Assembly: GCF_025499465.1 (NCBI RefSeq)
Contig: NZ_JAIMCA010000003.1
Location: forward strand, 248,001-312,000
DNA: 64,000 nt
Reading direction: 5' to 3'
From: Allobosea sp. BH3
Lineage (GTDB): Bacteria > Pseudomonadota > Alphaproteobacteria > Rhizobiales > Beijerinckiaceae
Below, one piece after another: positions 8,565 to 17,839 of the stretch (position 1 is its first letter; each line of letters starts with the position of its first letter). The notes under the pieces are model-generated. The model was given only the letters and a program-made list of their open reading frames with translations. It was not told where the DNA came from and searched no databases. The translations under genes were made by a program, and so were the position numbers.

Positions 8565-10004
8565 TTGCAGCGCTCCAAGCTCCTGCCCCTCATCGTCGCC
8601 TGTGCGCTGTTCATGGAGAACACCGACTCGACGGTGATCGCGACCTCGCTGCCGGTCATCGCCCAGGCGCTCGGTGAGGACCCGATCGCGCTGAAGCTGG
8701 CGCTGACCTCCTATTTCGTCAGCCTCGCGGTGTTCATCCCGATCTCGGGCTGGATGGCGGATCGATTCGGGGCGCGCACCATCTTCCGGGCCGCGCTCGG
8801 CGTGTTCATGCTGGGCTCGCTCGCCTGCGCGGTCTCCAACTCGCTCGGCGCCTTCGTCGGAGCGCGCTTCCTCCAAGGGCTGGGCGGCGCGATGATGGTG
8901 CCCGTCGGGCGGCTGGTGATCCTGCGCAGCGTCAACAAGTCGGAACTCGTCGGCGCGCTCGCCTACCTGACCATTCCCGCGCTCGTCGGCCCGGTGATCG
9001 GCCCGCCGCTCGGCGGCTTCATCACCACCTATTTCGATTGGCGCTGGATCTTCCTGATCAACATCCCGATCGGGATCGTCGGCATCGTGCTTTCCAGCAT
9101 CTTCTTCGAGGATATCCGCGAGGAGGACGTCGCCCCGCTCGACATCCGCGGCTTCCTGCTGTCCTCGCTCGGCTTCGCCTGTCTGATGCTGGGCCTCGCC
9201 ACCGGGGGGCGGCATCTCGTGCCGGCGGCCGTGTCCTATGCCTGCGTCGCCTTCGGGTTGGCTGCGCTCGTGGGTTACTGGTTTCACGCGCGCCGCGTCG
9301 CGCACCCGGTGCTCGACCTGTCCCTGTTGCGCATTCCGACCTACAGCATTGCCGTGCTCGGCGGTTCGCTCTTCCGCGTCGCCACCGGCGCCGTGCCGTT
9401 CCTGCTGCCGCTGATGCTGCAACTCGGCTTCGGTCTCAGCGCGCTGCAGTCCGGACTGATCACATTTGTGTCCGCGGCCGGCGCCCTCCTGATGAAGACT
9501 GCGGCCAAGACCATCCTGGCGCGCTTCGGCTTCCGGCGCGTGCTCACCGTCAACGCGGTCCTCGGCGCCGGATTCCTCGCGCTCTCCGGCCTTTTCACCC
9601 CGACCACGCCGCACGCGCTGATGCTGACCGTGCTGCTGATCGGCGGCTGCTTCCGCTCGCTGCAGTTCACGGGCATCAACGCGCTGAGCTATTCCGACGT
9701 GTCGAACCGGGCCATGTCGAGCGCCACCAGCCTGTCGAGCGTCATCCAGCAGATCTCGCTGAGCCTCGGTGTTACGGTCGGCGCCTTCGCGCTCGAGGCG
9801 ACCAACGCCCTGCATGGCGGCGGACCGATCGGCGCCGGGGATTTCCCGCCGGCCTTCCTCATCGTAGGGCTGCTCGGCGCCTCCTCGGCCGTTTGGATGA
9901 TGCGGCTCGCGCCAGACGCCGGCTCCGAGGTCTCGGGCCATGTTCCGGTGAGCGCCCGCAAGGCCACCGCCGAGGCGATCGCGGACCAGAAGCCGCTGGA
10001 GTGA
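8565..10004 (+). CDS. MFS drug exporter, DHA2/EmrB-QacA type
   Basis: 479 residues with about 14 hydrophobic segments. The first segment (LLPLIVACALFMENTDSTVI) carries the acidic N-D pair typical of DHA2 exporters. MFS motif A is GWMADRFGARTIF after segment 2, and the GPPLGGFITTYFDWRWIFLI stretch is characteristic of EmrB/QacA relatives. The start is TTG at 8565; an ATG at 8613 would cut into the first membrane segment, so the TTG is preferred. It probably exports toxic compounds by proton antiport; the substrate is unknown. It converges on rlmE with a 25-nt gap. No accessory EmrA gene is adjacent. Confidence 0.88.
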   Translation: MQRSKLLPLIVACALFMENTDSTVIATSLPVIAQALGEDPIALKLALTSYFVSLAVFIPISGWMADRFGARTIFRAALGVFMLGSLACAVSNSLGAFVGARFLQGLGGAMMVPVGRLVILRSVNKSELVGALAYLTIPALVGPVIGPPLGGFITTYFDWRWIFLINIPIGIVGIVLSSIFFEDIREEDVAPLDIRGFLLSSLGFACLMLGLATGGRHLVPAAVSYACVAFGLAALVGYWFHARRVAHPVLDLSLLRIPTYSIAVLGGSLFRVATGAVPFLLPLMLQLGFGLSALQSGLITFVSAAGALLMKTAAKTILARFGFRRVLTVNAVLGAGFLALSGLFTPTTPHALMLTVLLIGGCFRSLQFTGINALSYSDVSNRAMSSATSLSSVIQQISLSLGVTVGAFALEATNALHGGGPIGAGDFPPAFLIVGLLGASSAVWMMRLAPDAGSEVSGHVPVSARKATAEAIADQKPLE

Positions 10005-10029
10005 GATCCGGCCGGTCGAGCGGCGCCGC

Positions 10030-10929
10030 TCAGTCGGAGGCGGCTCTCGCGGCCTCGGCGCCTTCGTCCGCCGGAGCAGCCTTCCGCCGATAGCCCGTCG
10101 CCAGCACGTAGAGCTCCGAGGAATCCGCGCGGCTTGCGCCCGGCTTGACGTTGCGGACCGTGGTGAAGTCCCGCTTCATCTGGGTGAGCAATTCGGCGCT
10201 GTCGCCGCCCTGGAACAGCTTGGCGAGGAAGAACCCGCCCGGCGCCAGCACGTCATGGGCAAATTCGAGCGCGGCCTCGGCGAGCCCGATGATCCGAAGA
10301 TGGTCGGTCTTTTTGTGGCCGGTTGTGTTGGCGGCCATGTCCGACATCACGCCATCGGCCTGTCCGCCGAGCTTCTCAACCAGGAGGGCAGGGGCCTCCT
10401 CGGTCATGAAGTCCATCTCGATCAGCTCGACCCCCGGGATGGGATCGACCGGCAAGAGGTCGATGCCGACGATCCGGCCCTTGCCCTGGGCAAGGCCGAT
10501 CCGCTCGGCTGCGACCTGGCACCAGCCGCCCGGCGCGCAGCCGAGGTCGAGCAGCCGCTGTCCGGTCTTCAGGAACTTGTAGCGCTCGTCCATCTCCTCG
10601 AGCTTGAAGGCGGCGCGTGAGCGGAAGCCGCGCTCCTTGGCGCGCTTCACATAAGGATCGTTGAGCTGGCGCTCGAGCCAGAGTTGCGAGGAATGCTTGA
10701 GCTTGCGGGCATTCTTCAGGCGCACGCGCAGATCACGGTCACCGGCCGGCTTGGCGCTGGCGACCTGCTTGCCCGGCGTGAGGGCCACGCCGGCCTTGGC
10801 CCCGCCGGACTTCGCGCCGCTCGGTTTGGCCGCAGGTGACTTAGCCCCGCCTGACTTGGCCCCGCTCGACCTGGCTCCGCCCGTGCCGCTGCCGCCTGTC
10901 TTGCGGCCCCCGGATTTGTCGCTGCTCAT
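10030..10929 (-). CDS. rlmE: 23S rRNA (uridine-2'-O)-methyltransferase RlmE (FtsJ/RrmJ)
   Basis: 299 residues. The FtsJ domain begins near residue 65 with LWLERQLNDPYVKRAKERGF. SAM-binding LDLGCAPGGWCQVAAERI, VGIDLLPVDPIPGV, MSDMAANTTGHKKTDHLRI and GGFFLAKLFQGG hold the K-D-K-E tetrad. It methylates the 2'-O of U2552 (E. coli numbering) in 23S rRNA. The E. coli enzyme is about 209 residues. The surplus is an N-terminal Gly/Ala/Lys/Ser extension of repeated SGAKS/GGAKS units (residues 7-50) and a short acidic tail. It lies 13 nt downstream of the ppx-like gene, so it is probably co-transcribed. Confidence 0.95.
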   Translation of the reverse strand: MSSDKSGGRKTGGSGTGGARSSGAKSGGAKSPAAKPSGAKSGGAKAGVALTPGKQVASAKPAGDRDLRVRLKNARKLKHSSQLWLERQLNDPYVKRAKERGFRSRAAFKLEEMDERYKFLKTGQRLLDLGCAPGGWCQVAAERIGLAQGKGRIVGIDLLPVDPIPGVELIEMDFMTEEAPALLVEKLGGQADGVMSDMAANTTGHKKTDHLRIIGLAEAALEFAHDVLAPGGFFLAKLFQGGDSAELLTQMKRDFTTVRNVKPGASRADSSELYVLATGYRRKAAPADEGAEAARAASD

Positions 10930-10942
10930 TGCTTGAAGAAGC

Positions 10943-12064
10943 CTATTTCCTGCGCCACCAGGCGCGGTCCTCGTGCATCATGCGCAACAATATGCCCTCC
11001 CGCAGGCCCCTGTCGGCGATGCGCACGCGCTCGCTCGGGAAGGCGCGGCGGATCGCCTCGAAGATTGCGCAGCCGGCCAGAACCAGATCGGCGCGCTCGC
11101 GCCCGATGCAGGCATTGGCCGCACGAGCGGCATAATCCATCGCGATCAGCCGGTCGATGACGCTCAGGATGTCGTCCTGGCGCATCCACAGCCCGTCGAC
11201 CTCGCGCCGGTCATAGCGCGGCAGGTCGAGATGGATGCCGGCGACCGTCGTCACCGTGCCGGAGGTGCCGAGCAGATGGAAGCCTCTGGAATCGCGCGCG
11301 CCCGCAGCCTTTTTTGCAAAGGGCTCAAGGGCCTGCGCACAATCCTGCACCATGCGCTCGAAGAGTTCCCGGCTGACCTCGACGCCGCCATAGCGTTCGG
11401 CCACCGTGACGACGCCGATCGGCAGCGAGGCCCATTCGCGGATGCGAGCGGCGGGGTCGCGCGCCTCGTTGCGGCCTCCGAGCCAGATGATCTCGGTCGA
11501 GCCGCCACCGATGTCGAAGACGATGACGCTCTCGGCTGCGGGGTCGGTCAGTGCGGCGCAGCCGGAAACGGCGAGCGCGGCCTCCGTCCGCTGGTCGATG
11601 ATTTCCAGCGCCAGCTCAGCCTCGGCGGCGACGCGTCGGATGAAGTCGAGCCCGTTGGTCGCGGCGCGGCAGGCTTCGGTGGTGACGAGCCGGGCGCGGG
11701 TGACGCCGCGATTCGCCATCTTGCCCCGGCAGATCTTCAGCGCCTCGACCGCGCGGTCCATCGCCGCATCGCCGAGCCGGCTGCTGGCGGCCAGCCCCTC
11801 GCCGAGGCGCACGATGCGCGAGAAGGCGTCGACGACGCGGAAGCCGTGCTGCGCCGGCCGGGCGATCAGCAGACGGCAATTATTGGTGCCGAGATCGAGC
11901 GCGGCGTAGGTCGCGACGGGAGGGCGCTGGCTGGCGACGGCCGTGGCGTAGCTCTTGAACGATTCGACAGCCGGAGCGCCGCCGTTCCGGTGCGGATCGG
12001 CGCTACGTGTGTGCGGCGGCGTCACCGGCGTGACGCCCCGTTCCTGCCGGTCCTCGACCGCCAC
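10943..12064 (-). CDS. Ppx/GppA family phosphatase (exopolyphosphatase or pppGpp phosphohydrolase)
   Basis: About 373 residues from GTG at 12064. The actin-like ATPase fold shows in [16 protein letters not shown] (phosphate loop 1) and [20 protein letters not shown] (phosphate loop 2), with [17 protein letters not shown] in between. Family members hydrolyse polyphosphate or pppGpp; the sequence alone does not decide which. The open frame extends to 12145, but the segment before 12064 is Arg/Gly-rich shadow-like sequence. A later start near residue 35 is also possible. It is leftward, with rlmE 13 nt downstream, and divergent from glpK. Confidence 0.88.
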   Translation of the reverse strand: MAVEDRQERGVTPVTPPHTRSADPHRNGGAPAVESFKSYATAVASQRPPVATYAALDLGTNNCRLLIARPAQHGFRVVDAFSRIVRLGEGLAASSRLGDAAMDRAVEALKICRGKMANRGVTRARLVTTEACRAATNGLDFIRRVAAEAELALEIIDQRTEAALAVSGCAALTDPAAESVIVFDIGGGSTEIIWLGGRNEARDPAARIREWASLPIGVVTVAERYGGVEVSRELFERMVQDCAQALEPFAKKAAGARDSRGFHLLGTSGTVTTVAGIHLDLPRYDRREVDGLWMRQDDILSVIDRLIAMDYAARAANACIGRERADLVLAGCAIFEAIRRAFPSERVRIADRGLREGILLRMMHEDRAWWRRK

Positions 12065-12310
12065 AGCTTTTCCAATCCCCTGACCTGCCCGGCACCCGAG
12101 GTCCTGAACCCTGGCCCGGCAGGGGCCGCGACGCGGCGCGGCCAACTGCTTCGCCGGGAAGCTAACTACAGCCTAGCCGCCGTGCCAAGCGGAACATGGC
12201 GAAAGTGCAGCGCGGCCGGGGCGACGGAGTGCGCTTGCGCGACCGCTGCCCGATCGGCCAGTCTCCGCCGGGCTGCGCAGACGGCCGGTAGAGACAGGGC
12301 AGGAACAGAC

Positions 12311-13807
12311 ATGGCCGCCGGATACATCCTCGCCATCGACCAGGGCACGACCTCCTCGCGGGCGATCCTGTTCGATGCCTCGCTTTCGGCCGTTGCCAGC
12401 GCGCAGCAGGAGTTTCCGCAGCATTTCCCGGCCTCGGGCTGGGTCGAGCACGAGCCGGAGGACATCTGGGAGAGCGTGCTCGCCACGGCGCGGAAGGCCA
12501 TCGCCAAGGCGGGCCTCGCGGCCTCCGACATCGCCGGCATCGGAATCACCAACCAGCGCGAGACCACGCTGGTCTGGGACCGCCAGACCGGGCGGGCGAT
12601 CCACCGCGCTATCGTCTGGCAGGACCGTCGCACGGCGCGGGCCTGCGCGAATCTCGTCGCGGCCGGCCATGAGGAGCTGGTGGCGGCCCGCACGGGCCTG
12701 CGCATCGACCCCTATTTCTCGGCCACCAAGATCGCCTGGCTGCTCGACCATGTGCCGGGAGCGCGGCGGCGCGCGGAAGCAGGCGAACTCGCCTTCGGCA
12801 CGGTCGATTCCTTCCTGCTCTGGCGGCTGACGGGCGGGGCGGTCCATGCGACCGACGCCACCAACGCCGCACGCACCATGCTGTTCGACATCGGCCGCGG
12901 CATCTGGGACGAGGAACTCCTGACGCTTTTCGACATCCCGGCCAGCATCCTGCCCGAGGTGCGCGATTGCTCGGCGCATTTCGGCGACACGGCTCCCGGT
13001 CTCTTCGGCGGTGCGATCCCGGTGCGCGGCATCGCCGGGGATCAACACGCGGCCACGATCGGGCAGGCCTGCTTCACGCCCGGCATGGTGAAATCCACCT
13101 ATGGCACCGGCTGCTTCGCGCTGCTCAATACGGGGGACAAGCCCGTCGCATCGAAGCACCGCCTGCTCACCACCATCGCCTATCAGCTCGGCGGCAAGCG
13201 GACCTATGCGCTCGAAGGCTCGATCTTCATCGCCGGCGCCGCCGTACAATGGCTGCGGGATGGGCTCGGCATCATCGAGAAGGCGAGCGAGACCGGCCCG
13301 CTCGCCGAGGCCGCCGATCCCGAGCAGCATGTCTATCTGGTGCCGGCCTTCGTGGGCCTGGGTGCGCCGCATTGGGACGCCCATGCGCGCGGCGCGATCT
13401 TCGGGCTGACGCGCAATTCGGGGCCGCGCGAATTCGCCCGCGCCGCGCTGGAGAGCGTCTGCTACCAGACGCTCGACCTGATCGAGGCGATGCATGCCGA
13501 CTGGCCCGACGCCAGGAAGGGGCGCGGAGCGGTTCTGCGCGTCGATGGCGGCATGGTCGCCTCCGACTGGACGATGCAGCGCCTCGCCGACATCCTCGAC
13601 CTCTCCGTCGACCGGCCGACCGTGCTGGAGACCACCGCACTGGGCGCGGCCTATCTCGCGGGGCTCGATGCCGGGCTTCTGCCGGAGCCGGCGCGCTTCG
13701 CCGATCTCTGGCGGCTGGAGCGGCGCTTCACACCGGCGATGGCCGCGAGCCAGCGCGAGAGCAAGGTCGCCGGCTGGCGCGACGCCGTGCGGCGGACGCT
13801 GAGCTGA
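12311..13807 (+). CDS. glpK: Glycerol kinase
   Basis: 498 residues, normal for GlpK, from ATG at 12311 with AGGA 6 nt upstream. It phosphorylates glycerol to glycerol 3-phosphate with ATP. Landmarks are [17 protein letters not shown] at the N-terminus, [52 protein letters not shown], and [19 protein letters not shown]. No glpF or glpD is adjacent. The open frame reaches far upstream (to 10973), but that part overlaps the ppx-like gene on the other strand and is spurious. Confidence 0.97.
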   Translation: MAAGYILAIDQGTTSSRAILFDASLSAVASAQQEFPQHFPASGWVEHEPEDIWESVLATARKAIAKAGLAASDIAGIGITNQRETTLVWDRQTGRAIHRAIVWQDRRTARACANLVAAGHEELVAARTGLRIDPYFSATKIAWLLDHVPGARRRAEAGELAFGTVDSFLLWRLTGGAVHATDATNAARTMLFDIGRGIWDEELLTLFDIPASILPEVRDCSAHFGDTAPGLFGGAIPVRGIAGDQHAATIGQACFTPGMVKSTYGTGCFALLNTGDKPVASKHRLLTTIAYQLGGKRTYALEGSIFIAGAAVQWLRDGLGIIEKASETGPLAEAADPEQHVYLVPAFVGLGAPHWDAHARGAIFGLTRNSGPREFARAALESVCYQTLDLIEAMHADWPDARKGRGAVLRVDGGMVASDWTMQRLADILDLSVDRPTVLETTALGAAYLAGLDAGLLPEPARFADLWRLERRFTPAMAASQRESKVAGWRDAVRRTLS

Positions 13808-13828
13808 AGCTGGCGTCCGCCCAGGCGC

Positions 13829-15259
13829 TCAGGGCTTCGGCGGCGTGAGTCCTTGCAGCTCGATCGTGCCGAAACTCGGCATGGAGTTGAGCTGTTTTTC
13901 CAGGGCCGCCGGATCGAGCGTCACCGGTTTATCGAGCCAGTAGGTCACGATCTGCGGGAAGGCGATCATGATCGCGACCAGCAGCAGCTGCAGCACGATC
14001 CAGGGAATCGAGCCGAGATAGATGTCGCGGGTCTTCACCGTCGGTGGCGCGACGCCGCGCAGGTAGAACAGCGCGAAGCCGAAGGGCGGGTGCATGAACG
14101 AGGTCTGGATGTTGGCGCAGATCAGCAGCGCGAACCAGATCAGGTTGATGTCCAGCTTCTCCGCCGCCGGCGCCAGCAGCGGAATGATGATGAAGGCGAT
14201 CTCGAAGAAATCGAGGAAGAAGGCGATGAAGAAGATGAAGATCATCGTCACGGTCAAGAAGCCGACCTGACCGCCGGGCAGGCCGGTGAGCATGTGCTCG
14301 ATCCACTTGCCGCCGCCGACGCCCTGGAAGACCAGGCTGAAGACGCGCGCGCCGATCAGGATCATCGCGACCATGGCAGTGATGCGCATGGTCGAGGACA
14401 TGGCCTGATAGGTCAGCTTCCAGGTCAGCGTGCGATACATCGCCGCGAGCCCGATGGCGCCGACGGCGCCCATCGCACCGGCTTCCGTCGGAGTGGCGAG
14501 GCCCATGAAGATCGTGCCGAGCACAAGGAAGATGAGCACGGCCGAGGGCACGATGCCGCGGAAGCATTTCCAGACCAGTGCCCAGCCCTTGAGCGTGCGC
14601 GCCTCCGGCGGCAGCGCCGGCACGGAGTCGGGCCTGAGGATGCTGACGATGGCGACCCAGATGCAGAAAAGCGCGACCTGCACGATGCTGGGGCCGATGG
14701 CGCCGGCATACATGTCGCCGACCGAACGGCCCATCACGTCCGCCAGGACGACGAGCACGAGCGAGGGCGGGATAAGCTGGGTGATGGTGCCCGACGCCGC
14801 GATGACGCCGGTGGCGTGCTTCATGTCGTAGCCGTAGCGCATCATCACCGGCAGTGAGATCACTGCCATGGCGATGACCGAGGCCGCGACCGTGCCGGTG
14901 ATGGCGCCCAGGATCGCGCCGACGAAGATCACCGCATAGGACAGGCCGCCACGCACGCTGCCGAAAAGCTGGCCGATCGAGTCCAGAAGGTCTTCAGCGA
15001 GGCCGCAGCGCTCCAGGATCGCGCCCATGAAGGTGAAGAACGGGATCGAGAGCAGCAGGTCGTTGGAGATGATCGAATAGAGCTGGAAGGTGAGGTTGCC
15101 CATGTACTGGGGTGCGATCACCCCCATCTCGATCGCGATGAAGCCGAAGAACAGGCCGACCGCAGCCAGCGAGAACGCCGCCGGATAGCCGATCAGCAGA
15201 AAAAGGATCACGCCCCCGAACATCATGGGGCCGAGATTGTTGCGGATCGCGTCGATCAT
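13829..15259 (-). CDS. dctM: TRAP transporter large permease
   Basis: 476 residues with about 12-13 hydrophobic segments. It is the DctM subunit of a tripartite ATP-independent periplasmic transporter, which imports organic acids using the sodium or proton gradient. The start ATG at 15259 overlaps the dctQ stop by 4 nt (ATGA). Conserved DctM stretches include SIPFFTFMGAILERCGLAEDLL, ASGTITQLIPPSLVLVVLAD and GLATPTEAGAMGAVGAIGLA. It belongs to the longer DctM subgroup with a cytoplasmic loop near residues 225-260. No DctP binding protein is found here, so the substrate cannot be inferred. Confidence 0.93.
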   Translation of the reverse strand: MIDAIRNNLGPMMFGGVILFLLIGYPAAFSLAAVGLFFGFIAIEMGVIAPQYMGNLTFQLYSIISNDLLLSIPFFTFMGAILERCGLAEDLLDSIGQLFGSVRGGLSYAVIFVGAILGAITGTVAASVIAMAVISLPVMMRYGYDMKHATGVIAASGTITQLIPPSLVLVVLADVMGRSVGDMYAGAIGPSIVQVALFCIWVAIVSILRPDSVPALPPEARTLKGWALVWKCFRGIVPSAVLIFLVLGTIFMGLATPTEAGAMGAVGAIGLAAMYRTLTWKLTYQAMSSTMRITAMVAMILIGARVFSLVFQGVGGGKWIEHMLTGLPGGQVGFLTVTMIFIFFIAFFLDFFEIAFIIIPLLAPAAEKLDINLIWFALLICANIQTSFMHPPFGFALFYLRGVAPPTVKTRDIYLGSIPWIVLQLLLVAIMIAFPQIVTYWLDKPVTLDPAALEKQLNSMPSFGTIELQGLTPPKP

Positions 15260-15867
15260 TGCAGCGGCTTCTCGTAAGCGTATTCGTGCTGGTGGAAGCC
15301 GCGCAGCGCTGCGGCGCGCTTGATCATCTCGGAGAGGCCCTGGAGCAGGATCAGCGTGAAGCCGACCGGCAGCAGCAGGATGACCGGCCAGCGGATCAGG
15401 CCGCCTGCATTGTTCGAGGCTTCGTTGAGGGTCCAGGACTGGACGAACCAGGGCCAGGTGAACCAGATCATGACCACGCACATCGGCAGCAGGAACACCG
15501 CGCCGCCGAGCAGGTCTATCCAATGGCGCGCACGATCGGAGACGGCGCCGTAGAACAGGTCGACGCGGACATGCTCGTTGACTCTGAGCGTATATGCCGA
15601 ACCGAGCAGCACCATACCGGCGAACATGTACCATTGCAGCTCGAGCCAGGCGTTCGAGCTGTATGAGAAGAGGTACCGGATCGTGGCGTTGCCGGCGCTG
15701 ACGAGGCAGGCCAGCAGCACGAGCCAATTGGCGATGACGCCGAGCACGCCGCTAATGCTGTCGATGAAGTGCGCGACCGGCATCAACTGCCGGCAGAAGA
15801 ACCAGGCGATCGCCACCGTGCCAGCCATGGCTCCGATGGTGGCGAGCGCCAGCCATAGATTGAACAT
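15256..15867 (-). CDS. dctQ: TRAP transporter small permease
   Basis: 203 residues with four main hydrophobic segments, preceded by an extra N-terminal segment (LWLALATIGAMAGTVAIAWF). The SNAWLELQWYMFAGMVLLGSAYTLRVNEHVRVDLFY stretch (about residues 71-107) is typical of DctQ. The small permease forms the membrane complex with DctM. Its gene overlaps dctM by 4 nt and follows the response-regulator gene after 79 nt on the same strand. The usual third component, DctP, is missing nearby. Confidence 0.92.
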   Translation of the reverse strand: MFNLWLALATIGAMAGTVAIAWFFCRQLMPVAHFIDSISGVLGVIANWLVLLACLVSAGNATIRYLFSYSSNAWLELQWYMFAGMVLLGSAYTLRVNEHVRVDLFYGAVSDRARHWIDLLGGAVFLLPMCVVMIWFTWPWFVQSWTLNEASNNAGGLIRWPVILLLPVGFTLILLQGLSEMIKRAAALRGFHQHEYAYEKPLQ

Positions 15868-15946
15868 GAATCCCCGCGCGGCTGCGACGTTTCCGAAGCC
15901 CGGCGTTAGCAGCTACGCTCTTAGCCGTTCCATGATGTGGATCGGC

Positions 15947-16699
15947 TCAATGCATAGCCGCGGCATATCCGGCAGCGTCGAGCTGCTCCTGGGTGCGCAG
16001 GCGATAGCCGACGGCGAGCTCCGTCACCACATAGATCGGCCGGGCCGGATCGGGCTCGATGCGATTGCGCAGCTTTTTCATGAGGATACGCAGGTATTGC
16101 ACATCCTCGTCCGGCTCCTGCGGCCAGAGCTCCCGCATCAGCTGCCGATGCGTCATCACGCTGCCGTGGTGGATCGCCAGCGCCCGCAGCAGCGCGAACT
16201 GCTTGGGCGAAAGTATGACCGCGCTGCCGTCCCGGCTGACGAGGCGGCGAGCGAGGTCGATAGAGAAGCCGCCGACCCTGACAATCGGATCGGCCGTCTC
16301 CTGCCGCACGGCCCGACGGAGCACGACGCGAGCGCGAGCCAGCAATTCAGCCATGCCGAACGGCTTCACGATATAGTCGTCGGCGCCGCCCTCCAGCAGC
16401 CGGACCTTCTCGGCCTCCGATTTGCGAACGGAGAGCACGATGATCGGCGCCTGCGACCAGCCGCGCAACGCCTCGATCACCGTCGCGCCGTCGGCATCGG
16501 GGAGGCCCAAATCGAGCACGACGAGGTCGGGCTGGCGCATGACGGCCAATTCGCCGGCCTGCCGCGCGGTTTCAGCCTCCACCACGCGGAAGCCATGCAT
16601 CTCCAGCCCGGTGCGCAGGAAGCGGCGGATCGCCGTCTCGTCATCAACGACGAGGACGAGAGGGCTGGTAGCGGCCGTCGTGGCGTCAGTCGTCATCAT
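15947..16699 (-). CDS. KdpE-like OmpR-family response regulator
   Basis: About 250 residues from ATG at 16699 (a second in-frame ATG lies at 16696). The receiver domain has the acidic pair VVDDE and phospho-acceptor Asp63 in VLDLGLPDADG, then KPF near residue 112. The C-terminal winged helix contains LSPKQFALLRALAIHHGSVM, RELWP, DVQYLRILMKKLRNRIE and GYRL, the KdpE pattern. It overlaps the sensor kinase gene by about 14 nt, so the two are translationally coupled. KdpE normally controls the kdpFABC potassium pump. No kdp structural gene is here; TRAP permease genes follow instead. Confidence 0.9.
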   Translation of the reverse strand: MMTTDATTAATSPLVLVVDDETAIRRFLRTGLEMHGFRVVEAETARQAGELAVMRQPDLVVLDLGLPDADGATVIEALRGWSQAPIIVLSVRKSEAEKVRLLEGGADDYIVKPFGMAELLARARVVLRRAVRQETADPIVRVGGFSIDLARRLVSRDGSAVILSPKQFALLRALAIHHGSVMTHRQLMRELWPQEPDEDVQYLRILMKKLRNRIEPDPARPIYVVTELAVGYRLRTQEQLDAAGYAAAMH

Positions 16700-17759
16700 G
16701 GTCGCCAGCTTTCGTCTCCGCGATGGGCAGGATGAACCGCATCGTCGTGCCCCGGCCCGGTCCCGCGCTGAGCGCAACGATGCGCCCACCACTGGCCTCC
16801 ACGAAAACCCGTGCGATCGTCAAGCCCAGGCCGCTGCCGCCGGCGACGTCGGCATGCCGCTCGCCCCGGTGAAAGCGCTCGAAGATCAACCCGGCCTCGC
16901 CGGAGTCGAGGCCGGCTCCCTCGTCGCGCACGGCGATGATGACTCCGTCTTCCCCTGTCTCGGTCGAGATGTGGATCGGGCCACCCGAAGGTGTGTATTT
17001 GGCGGCGTTTTCCAGCACATTGACCAGGGCCTGGGCCGTCAGCGCGGGGTCGACTCTGACCAGCGGCAGCGCATCGGCTGGTTCCAGGCGCACGTCGTGC
17101 TCGCGCAGGCGCTCCTGTGCCGTTGCCAACGCGTCGTTGACGATGTCCCAGGGGTCGAGCGTGTCGAGACGCGGCTGCAGCGCACCGGCGCGGATGCGGC
17201 CGAGATCCAGCACCTCCTGGATCAGCCGGTCGAGCCGGCGAGCCTCCTGCTCGATCCCAGTCGCCAGGGACAGCAAAGGTGCTCGACCTGAAAGCTCGGG
17301 GGCCGTGGCCAACACGCTCGCCGCGCCCATGATCCCGGAAACCGGCGTTCGCAGTTCGTGCGAAACCGACTCGACCAGGATGTCGCGCAGCGCGTCGGTA
17401 CGCTCGCGCAGCCGGTGCTCGTCGAGGATGCGGGACTGCACCCGCAGCCGGTCGACGAGCGGGCCGATCGTCAGCGCGACGGCGAGCGAAGTGACGAGAT
17501 CGATGACCTGTGCCGGCTGGAAGACGAGCGGGCTGAACAGCGGCGGGTAGAACAGCGAGGTCATGAGAGCGCCGAGCAGCGCGGCGAAGATCGCTGGCGC
17601 GGTGCCGTAGCGCACGCCGGCGATCAGCACGGGCAGCATGTAGAGGGCGGAGACGCTGTCGAGCGGCGTAGCCCAGACGATAAGGCCGGCCAGCGCCGTG
17701 ACCGCGGCGACGAGGCCGATCGTCTTGAGATAAGGCAGCAGCTGGTGAGGGCCGATCAT
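16686..17759 (-). CDS. KdpD-like sensor histidine kinase lacking the KdpD sensor domain
   Basis: 357 residues. An N-terminal DUF4118-type membrane domain with about four segments (residues 10-103) is followed by a HisKA domain with His134 in ESVSHELRTPVSGIMGAA. The ATPase domain shows N, G1, F and G2 boxes: LVNVLENAAKYTP, VRDEGAGL, IFERFHRGE and GGSGLGLTIA. Full KdpD is about 900 residues and begins with a KdpD/Usp cytosolic sensor module; that module is entirely absent here. What it senses is unknown. It pairs with the KdpE-like regulator immediately downstream (about 14-nt overlap). Confidence 0.9.
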   Translation of the reverse strand: MIGPHQLLPYLKTIGLVAAVTALAGLIVWATPLDSVSALYMLPVLIAGVRYGTAPAIFAALLGALMTSLFYPPLFSPLVFQPAQVIDLVTSLAVALTIGPLVDRLRVQSRILDEHRLRERTDALRDILVESVSHELRTPVSGIMGAASVLATAPELSGRAPLLSLATGIEQEARRLDRLIQEVLDLGRIRAGALQPRLDTLDPWDIVNDALATAQERLREHDVRLEPADALPLVRVDPALTAQALVNVLENAAKYTPSGGPIHISTETGEDGVIIAVRDEGAGLDSGEAGLIFERFHRGERHADVAGGSGLGLTIARVFVEASGGRIVALSAGPGRGTTMRFILPIAETKAGDHDDD

Positions 17760-17839
17760 GCCCTTCGATAACGCCGTGTAGAGGCCACCGCCAGCGTCCG
17801 CCGAGCTGCGGCCTGGCTGGCGTGACCGAGGCCGCTGCT

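Noticed and set aside
12124..12144. GGCCGCG/CGCGGCC inverted repeat upstream of glpK
   Set aside because: The arms are low-complexity GC and expected by chance at this base composition.
10973..12310. 445-residue N-terminal extension of glycerol kinase
   Set aside because: It is antisense to the ppx-like gene and has no glycerol-kinase-like content; ATG at 12311 has a ribosome-binding site and a normal GlpK start.
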